Source of the DNA: JAYTQG01 sp043746815
GTDB taxonomy: Bacteria > Actinomycetota > Thermoleophilia > Miltoncostaeales > Miltoncostaeaceae
Assembly (NCBI GenBank): GCA_043746815.1
Contig: JAYTQG010000189.1
Coordinates: 1 to 19,277 of the forward strand
DNA: 19,277 nucleotides
Reading direction: 5' to 3'
A program made the position numbers and the translations under genes. Positions 12,990 to 19,277 of the stretch are shown here, one piece after another. The notes beneath the pieces were generated by a model, which worked only from the letters and a program-made list of their open reading frames with translations, ran no database searches and was not told the DNA's origin. How positions within the stretch are numbered: the first letter of the stretch is position 1; every line of letters starts with the position of its first letter.

Positions 12990-14333
12990 ATGACGACTGA
13001 CCATCAGGTCCCTCCGCCGCGGAATCACGAGGCGGAGGAGATGCTTCTCGGCGCGCTGATTGCGGCGCCCGGAAACGTTGCCGACGCGCTCGTCGCCGTC
13101 TCGGGCGAAGACTTCTACGATGAGGCTCACCGCGACATTTTTTCGGCGATTGTCGGCCTCGATGCCAGTGGGACACCGGTCGAACCACTCACCGTCATCG
13201 ACTGGCTGGCAAAAGGCGGCCAGCTGGAGCGGGCCGGTGGGCGCGATCGTGTGCTTGACCTCATGGAGCGAGCGTTCACCGCGGCGAGTTATCGAACCTA
13301 TGCCGGACTCGTCCGGGAAGCGGCGACGCTACGCCGCCTGCTCCGCGTTGGCCAGGACATCGAGACGATGGTCGGTCAGCGTCAAGCTGATACGGATGAT
13401 CTCCTCGTTCGGGCCGAGGACCTTGTGTACGGCCTCATGCAGCGCCAGGTGCGCGGCGGCCTTGTGCATGCGCGGCAGATGGCCGACCGAACGATCCAAA
13501 ACCTCACCGAAGCCTTCGAGCGCGGCGCTTCCATCTCCGGCCTGCCGAGCGGCTTCATTGATCTCGACCAAATGATCGGCGGGATGCGTAACGGCAACCT
13601 GCTGATCGTCGCCGCACGCCCGTCAATGGGCAAGACCGCATTCGCGCTGGCCATCGCCCAACACGTTGCGCTCCGCGAAGACAAGACGGTCGCGATTTTC
13701 AGCCTCGAAATGAGCGGCGACGACCTCATTAGCCGGATGGTCAGCTCTGAGGGAATGGTTGACTCAAAGCGTATGCACAGCGGCCAACTCTCCGCTGGCG
13801 ACTGGCCGCGCGTGACCCAGGTCGCTGATCGCCTCAGCCGGGCACAGCTCTACATCGACGAGTCCGCCGGGATGACCGTGGCCGAGATGCGGACCAAAGC
13901 GAAGCGCCTGAAATCGCGTGAAGGGCTTGACCTCGTCATCGTCGACTACCTCCAGTTGATGGAGGGTGACTCGCGCAGGGGACGCGACGATAACCGCGTC
14001 AATGAGATCTCAGCCATCTCCCGCGGCCTCAAGCTCCTCGCCCGCGACCTCGACGTTCCCGTCGTCTGTCTGTCCCAGTTGAACCGGAGTGCCGAGAGCC
14101 GCCCCGACAAGAAGCCCCTGCTCTCCGACCTTCGCGAGTCAGGTGCAATCGAGCAGGATGCCGACCTCGTGATGCTGATTTTTCGCGAGGACTACTACAA
14201 CCCGGAAAACAATGAAAACCGCGGGAAAGCGGAGATCAACATCGCCAAGAACCGCAATGGACCCACGGGGCGCTTTACCTTGAACTTCGAAAGCACGTAT
14301 GCGCGCTTTAGCAACGCCGTGAAGGGAATCTAG
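12990..14333 (+). CDS. dnaB: Replicative DNA helicase
   Basis: A hexameric helicase of 447 residues that unwinds the parental duplex at the fork. The N-terminal domain (about 8-110) starts PPPRNHEAEEMLLGALI and binds primase and the helicase loader. A linker helix leads to the RecA-like ATPase: Walker A ARPSMGKT (209-216), IFSLEMSGDDLISRM (236-250), Walker B LVIVDYLQLM (315-324), VPVVCLSQLNR, then LSDLRESGAIEQDADLVMLI and the arginine-finger region KNRNGPTGRF. There is no intein, although dnaB is a common intein host. The gap from rplI is 46 bases and contains a strong hairpin. The stop shares one base with the purA GTG (TAGTG). Confidence 0.97.
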   Translation: MTTDHQVPPPRNHEAEEMLLGALIAAPGNVADALVAVSGEDFYDEAHRDIFSAIVGLDASGTPVEPLTVIDWLAKGGQLERAGGRDRVLDLMERAFTAASYRTYAGLVREAATLRRLLRVGQDIETMVGQRQADTDDLLVRAEDLVYGLMQRQVRGGLVHARQMADRTIQNLTEAFERGASISGLPSGFIDLDQMIGGMRNGNLLIVAARPSMGKTAFALAIAQHVALREDKTVAIFSLEMSGDDLISRMVSSEGMVDSKRMHSGQLSAGDWPRVTQVADRLSRAQLYIDESAGMTVAEMRTKAKRLKSREGLDLVIVDYLQLMEGDSRRGRDDNRVNEISAISRGLKLLARDLDVPVVCLSQLNRSAESRPDKKPLLSDLRESGAIEQDADLVMLIFREDYYNPENNENRGKAEINIAKNRNGPTGRFTLNFESTYARFSNAVKGI

Positions 14334-15613
14334 TGCCGGCGATCGTGGTGGTTGGTGCCCAATGGGGCGACGAAGGCAAGGGCAAGGTCGTTGACCTGCT
14401 CGCGGAGCGAAGCGATGTTGTCGCGCGCTACCAAGGCGGAAACAACGCTGGGCACACGATCGTGGCCGACGGTGAGGTGTACAAGCTGCATCTGATTCCG
14501 TCCGGAATTCTCTTCCCAGGGACGCTTTGCCTCATCGGCAACGGCGTCGTCATTGATGCTGGCGTTCTCTGCATCGAGATCGATGATCTGGTCTCCCGTG
14601 GCCTCAGCGTCGAGCACCTGCGGATCTCCGGGAACGCCCACCTGATCATGCCGTACCACATCGCTCTGGACGGAGCCTCCGAGCGACGGCTCGGACGCTT
14701 CTCGATTGGCACGACCGGGCGTGGAATCGGGCCTTGCTACCAGGACAAGGCGGCGCGGATTGGTATCCGCGTTCAGGACCTTCTGGACGAGAGCATCCTC
14801 ATCCGAAAGCTGAGCATCGCCCTTGCCGAGAAGAATCCAATCCTGGAACTCTTCGGACTACCGGTCCAGAGCCCCGAAGAAATTGCTGCCGAACTCCTCC
14901 CCTTCGCCGAGCGCCTGACGCCCTACATCGCAGACACCTCGCTGCTCGTAGACGAGGCACTACGGGCCGAAAAGCGCGTACTTTTTGAGGGTGCACAGGG
15001 CACGCTCCTCGATATCGATCACGGCACGTACCCCTTCGTCACGTCTTCGAGCCCGATTGCCGGTGCCGCGTGTACCGGCATTGGCGTCGGCCCTCGACGA
15101 ATCGACCAGGTCCTCGGCGTCAGCAAGGCCTACACCACGCGCGTGGGTGAGGGCCCCTTCCCGACTGAATTGGACGACGAGGCGGGTCATCAGATGATGA
15201 CCCGCGGCAACGAATTCGGAACAACGACCGGCCGTCAGCGACGGTGCGGATGGCTCGACCTTGTTGCGCTTCGCTACGCGGTCCGGGTCTCCGGAATGGA
15301 TCAAATCGCGATCACGAAGCTCGACGTCTTGTCGGGGTTCCCATCAATCTCCGTCTGCGTCGCCTACGAGACCCGCGACGGGGAGCGCCTCACCGAACTA
15401 CCCTGGAACCAAAGCATCTTCCACGGATGTCGACCGGTCTACGAAGAGCTTCCCGGTTGGGATGAGGACCTCACGGGGGCGACCAGCCTCGATGATCTTC
15501 CCGAGGCGGCCCGAAGTTACCTGACGCTCATCAGTGAACGCCTCGAGGTCCCGATCTCGCTGATCGGAACAGGCCAGGGGCGCCGCCAGGTCATCGACCG
15601 AGTCGAGCTCTAG
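14333..15613 (+). CDS. purA: Adenylosuccinate synthetase
   Basis: PurA joins IMP and aspartate using GTP to make adenylosuccinate, the first step from IMP to AMP. The 426 residues match the family length. Motifs: GAQWGDEGKGK (8-18, catalytic D13), NNAGHT (37-42, catalytic H41), GTTGRGIGPCYQDK, FEGAQGTLLDIDHG, YPFVTSS, RVGEGPFPTE and FGTTTGRQRRCGWLDLVALR. The GTG start overlaps the dnaB stop by one base, so the genes are coupled. PurB, encoded downstream in a separate purine operon, catalyses the following step. purA is last in its run and converges with a small minus-strand gene three bases away. Confidence 0.97.
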   Translation: MPAIVVVGAQWGDEGKGKVVDLLAERSDVVARYQGGNNAGHTIVADGEVYKLHLIPSGILFPGTLCLIGNGVVIDAGVLCIEIDDLVSRGLSVEHLRISGNAHLIMPYHIALDGASERRLGRFSIGTTGRGIGPCYQDKAARIGIRVQDLLDESILIRKLSIALAEKNPILELFGLPVQSPEEIAAELLPFAERLTPYIADTSLLVDEALRAEKRVLFEGAQGTLLDIDHGTYPFVTSSSPIAGAACTGIGVGPRRIDQVLGVSKAYTTRVGEGPFPTELDDEAGHQMMTRGNEFGTTTGRQRRCGWLDLVALRYAVRVSGMDQIAITKLDVLSGFPSISVCVAYETRDGERLTELPWNQSIFHGCRPVYEELPGWDEDLTGATSLDDLPEAARSYLTLISERLEVPISLIGTGQGRRQVIDRVEL

Positions 15614-15616
15614 TTC

Positions 15617-15964
15617 CTAGGTCGATGTCAGAGCGATAAGCCCACCCACCCAAATCGCCAGCACGGTGATCGCGGAGGGCCAGCCACCGCCAAGGGCAAC
15701 CGCAACGACACCCGTTGCGATAACGACTGACCCCACGATCACCCAGGTAATCGTCCGAGCCTCGCGCCCCTGACGCGCCTCGTAGTCAGTTACGGGGCGC
15801 TCGCTGGGCTCGACGGCAGTCGGATGGTGATCGATATACGCGTCGAGTGTCCGGAGAATGTCATCAGCAGCGCGTTCGGGATCGGGCGCCTGACGCAGTT
15901 CGAGTAGGCCATCTTTCAGAAGCGCCCGTAAGGCCTCTCGCTCAGAGCGGGGAGAGCTCGTCAT
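15617..15964 (-). CDS. Small two-TM membrane protein, unknown function
   Basis: A 115-residue protein. Residues 1-70 are cytosolic and charged, with a helix EREALRALLKDGLLELRQAP and TDYEARQGREAR before the membrane. Two hydrophobic helices follow at about 72-92 and 97-113. I do not recognise a named family. It starts at ATG 15964 without a ribosome binding site; a TACAGT box (minus strand, 15973-15978) ends eight bases upstream, so the message is probably leaderless. It is divergent from purD and converges with purA, which leaves only three bases between stops. Confidence 0.72.
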   Translation of the reverse strand: MTSSPRSEREALRALLKDGLLELRQAPDPERAADDILRTLDAYIDHHPTAVEPSERPVTDYEARQGREARTITWVIVGSVVIATGVVAVALGGGWPSAITVLAIWVGGLIALTST

Positions 15965-15972
15965 TGGGGTGG

Positions 15973-15978
15973 ACTGTA
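15973..15978 (-). promoter_or_regulatory. -10-like box of a probable leaderless promoter
   Basis: On the minus strand TACAGT ends eight bases before the ATG at 15964, with no ribosome binding site between. It shares the purA-purD gap with the divergent purD promoter. Confidence 0.4.
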
Positions 15979-16013
15979 GCGGTCCTCCGACGACGACCAG
16001 CCGAGCCGTTGCG

Positions 16014-16019
16014 TATCCT
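16014..16019 (+). promoter_or_regulatory. -10-like box of the purDBC operon, probably leaderless
   Basis: TATCCT ends exactly six bases before the purD GTG (16026). There is no room for a ribosome binding site, so transcription would begin at or beside the start codon. No purine riboswitch fits in this gap. Confidence 0.5.
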
Positions 16020-16025
16020 CACCCA

Positions 16026-17293
16026 GTGACTCGGACGGTCCTCGTGGTCGGGGGTGGAGGCCGTGAGCACGCGCTCGTACGTGCGTTAGCGCGTTCGGCT
16101 GCGCGGCCTCGGATTCTCTGCGCCCCAGGAAATGCTGGCATCGCGCTGGATGCCGAAGTGCACCCAATTCCCGCGAGCGACGCGGATGCGATTTGTTCCC
16201 TTGCGACGGGTCAACGGGTCGACCTGACAATTGTGGGTCCGGAAGCACCGCTCGTCGCCGGCTTGGCAGACCGACTTCGGGCAATCGGGGTGCCGACCGT
16301 CGGTCCCTCAGCGGAGGCTGCGAGGCTGGAAGGAAGCAAGACCTTCGCGAAAGAGATCATGGCCGCCGCTGGCGTTCTGACGGCCCGTTCCGGCACGGTC
16401 ACCGACGTGGACGTCGGCCTCCAGCTGGCAGACGAGTACGGCTACCCGGTCGTGATCAAGGCCGATGGGCTCGCCGCGGGCAAGGGTGTCGTCATCGCAG
16501 GCTCGCGCGAGGAGGCGCGCACGGCGCTCATTGCCTGTCTGGAACTGGGCGCGTTTGGCGAAGCTGGCCACCTCGCGCTGGTCGAAGCGCACATGACCGG
16601 GCCCGAGGTCTCGCTTCTCGCCCTCGTTGACGGCTCCCACATTGCGCGCTTCCCCGCCGCTCGTGACTACAAGCGCATCGGGGACGGTGACACCGGACCA
16701 AACACCGGTGGCATGGGCTCGGTATCTCCGGTGCCAGACGTACCGGATGGAGTCGCGGACGCGCTCATCGAGCAGGTTCACCGTCCGATCATCACCGAGC
16801 TTGCGCGACGGGGTATCCCATTCGTCGGCGTTCTCTACGCGGGTCTGATGATGACCCCGGATGGCCCTCGGGTCCTTGAGTTCAATACACGCTTTGGCGA
16901 CCCGGAGACGCAGGCCCTCATGCCGCGACTCGCCGAGGATCCGCTGGAGCTCTTCGATGCCGTCGCCGCTGGCACCCTCTCGGACGGTCCGGTTCGTGTC
17001 CACGCCGATGCATGCGTTGCCGTCGTACTGGCCGCCCATAACTATCCTTCCGAGCCACGTTCGGGCGACGCCATCTCAGGGCTGGATCGCGCCGCGGATT
17101 TGGGCGCGGAGGTTCTTCATGCGGGCACCTGCGCCGGAGCTGGCGACGCGATTCTGACATCCGGCGGGCGTGTGCTTGCCGTCGCCGCTCTTGGGTCAAC
17201 AATCGAAACTGCGCGCCTTCGCGCCTATGCCGCGGCCGAGGTCGTGCGCTTTTCCGGGAGACAGATGCGCACGGATATTGCGGCGGGCCTCGA

Positions 17294-17297
<4 letters not shown>
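16026..17297 (+). CDS. purD: Phosphoribosylamine-glycine ligase (GAR synthetase)
   Basis: PurD uses ATP to join glycine to phosphoribosylamine, the second step of de novo purine synthesis. The 423 residues are normal for the bacterial enzyme. It begins (M)TRTVLVVGGGGREHALVRAL, the family's conserved N-terminus, so the GTG at 16026 is chosen although the frame is open to 15969. Further motifs: VGPEAPLVAG, the ATP-grasp loop VVIKADGLAAGKGVV (about 142-156), DYKRIGDGDTGPNTGGMG (about 213-230) and the signature FNTRFGDPETQ (about 285-295). The stop overlaps the purB ATG (ATGA). Confidence 0.97.
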
Positions 17298-18585
<1,288 letters not shown>

Positions 18586-18589
<4 letters not shown>

Positions 18590-19277
18590 GTCTGATTCTC
18601 CAAGGCAAGGTCCGTGAGGTCTACGACGCCGGTGATGATCGGCTGGTCATTGTCACAAGCGACCGTATTTCGGCCTACGACGTGATCCTCCCCACCCTGA
18701 TCCCGGGTAAGGGGCAGGTCCTCAACGGCCTCGCGGCGCACTGGTTCGCAAACACCGCTGACATCGTCCCAAACCACCTCATCTCCACACGTCGCGGGGA
18801 TCTCCCTCCAGCCTGGCAAGGCGACGAGTTCGTCGGCCGCACGATGCTGGTGCGACGCCTTGAGATGCTGCCGGTCGAGTGTGCCGTCCGGGGATACCTC
18901 GCCGGTTCGGGGTGGCGGGACTACGTCGAGACCGGGAAGGTCTGCGGACACGCGCTACCGCCGGGCCTTGAGCTTGCCAGCGCCCTGATCGAGCCAATCT
19001 TCACCCCCTCCACGAAAGCCGCCGAGGGCCACGACGAGAACATCTCACGCGACCAGGCCGCCGATCTTGTGGGTGAGAAAACCGCCCGGGAACTTGAGCG
19101 CATCTCGGTCTCCCTGTACAAACGGGCCGCGGCGGCATGTCTGGCAGTCGGGATCATCCTGGCCGACACAAAGTTCGAAATTGGACGCGACCAGCGCGGA
19201 ACCCTCGTACTTGCCGACGAGGCCGTGACGCCGGACTCCTCGCGCTTTTGGCCCGCGGACGGATACGCCGTCGGCGC
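18586..19277 (+). CDS. purC: SAICAR synthetase, truncated by window edge
   Basis: PurC joins aspartate to CAIR with ATP, giving SAICAR, the substrate of the neighbouring PurB. The first 230 codons are present and the frame is open at the window end; the family is about 240-300 residues. Motifs: LQGKVREVYDAG at the N-terminus, TSDRISAYDV, LIPGKGQVLN, LPVECAVRGYLAGSGW (signature 1 region), PIFTPSTKAAEGHDENIS, LADTKFEIG and DEAVTPDSSRFWPAD (signature 2 region). The GTG at 18586 overlaps the purB stop (GTGA). The residue after GYLAGS is Gly where many homologues have Ala, which is not expected to matter. Confidence 0.96.

Noticed and set aside
12990..14333. Possible intein in dnaB
   Set aside because: The protein is 447 residues, the normal intein-free length, and the Walker A and later motifs are continuous.

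Overview
The window reads as a chromosomal core segment of a high-GC actinomycete (Actinomycetota). The DNA is GC-rich with many GTG starts. A minus-strand block carries the typical actinobacterial cell-envelope signalling set: Ser/Thr kinase, DUF3662-FHA (FhaA-like), membrane FHA (FhaB-like), PP2C phosphatases and a SEDS protein (RodA/FtsW). Several features suggest a deep-branching class such as Thermoleophilia rather than Streptomyces or Mycobacterium: the kinase has no PASTA repeats, there are two PP2C genes, rpsR is absent from the rpsF-ssb-rplI cluster, and a selenocysteine tRNA is present. The class is an inference; the phylum is well supported.

Region 1 (1-5355, minus strand) is a tightly packed operon: kinase > fhaA > fhaB > PP2C > membrane PP2C > rodA/ftsW (cut by the window edge). 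All five junctions are 4-base ATGA or GTGA overlaps. The genes imply a loop in which the kinase phosphorylates partners, FHA proteins read phosphothreonine, the phosphatases erase it, and the output acts on peptidoglycan synthesis.

Region 2 (5493-8190, plus strand) holds tRNA-Leu(CAG), a membrane-anchored protein with a CARDB-like C-terminal domain, a 164-base fold-back element, a DUF4446 protein, an HNH endonuclease-family protein and tRNA-Arg(CCT).

Region 3 (8219-11400) is the accessory part. On the minus strand are an unrecognised small protein, two strong hairpins and tRNA-Sec(TCA). On the plus strand are two tandem paralogues that join a BldC/MerR-like DNA-binding domain to a helical domain resembling RsbRD_N-type sensors. 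They converge on, and overlap, a secreted purple-acid-phosphatase-like enzyme, which is preceded by a small membrane protein.

Region 4 (11495-15613, plus strand) is the rpsF-ssb-rplI-dnaB-purA run. rpsF appears to start at a non-canonical ATC codon, and no rpsR lies between ssb and rplI.

Region 5 (15617-19277) has a small two-TM protein divergent from a purD-purB-purC purine operon with 4-base overlaps; purC runs off the window. Several starts (5638, 15964, 16026, possibly 7583) have a TANNNT -10-like box only 6-9 bases upstream and no ribosome binding site, which suggests leaderless transcripts.

I saw no insertion sequence with a transposase, no CRISPR array, no prophage and no obvious defence system. 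The best candidates for something undescribed are the 164-base fold-back element, the ATC-started rpsF with displaced rpsR, the tRNA-Sec locus with its hairpins, and the tandem HTH-sensor pair.
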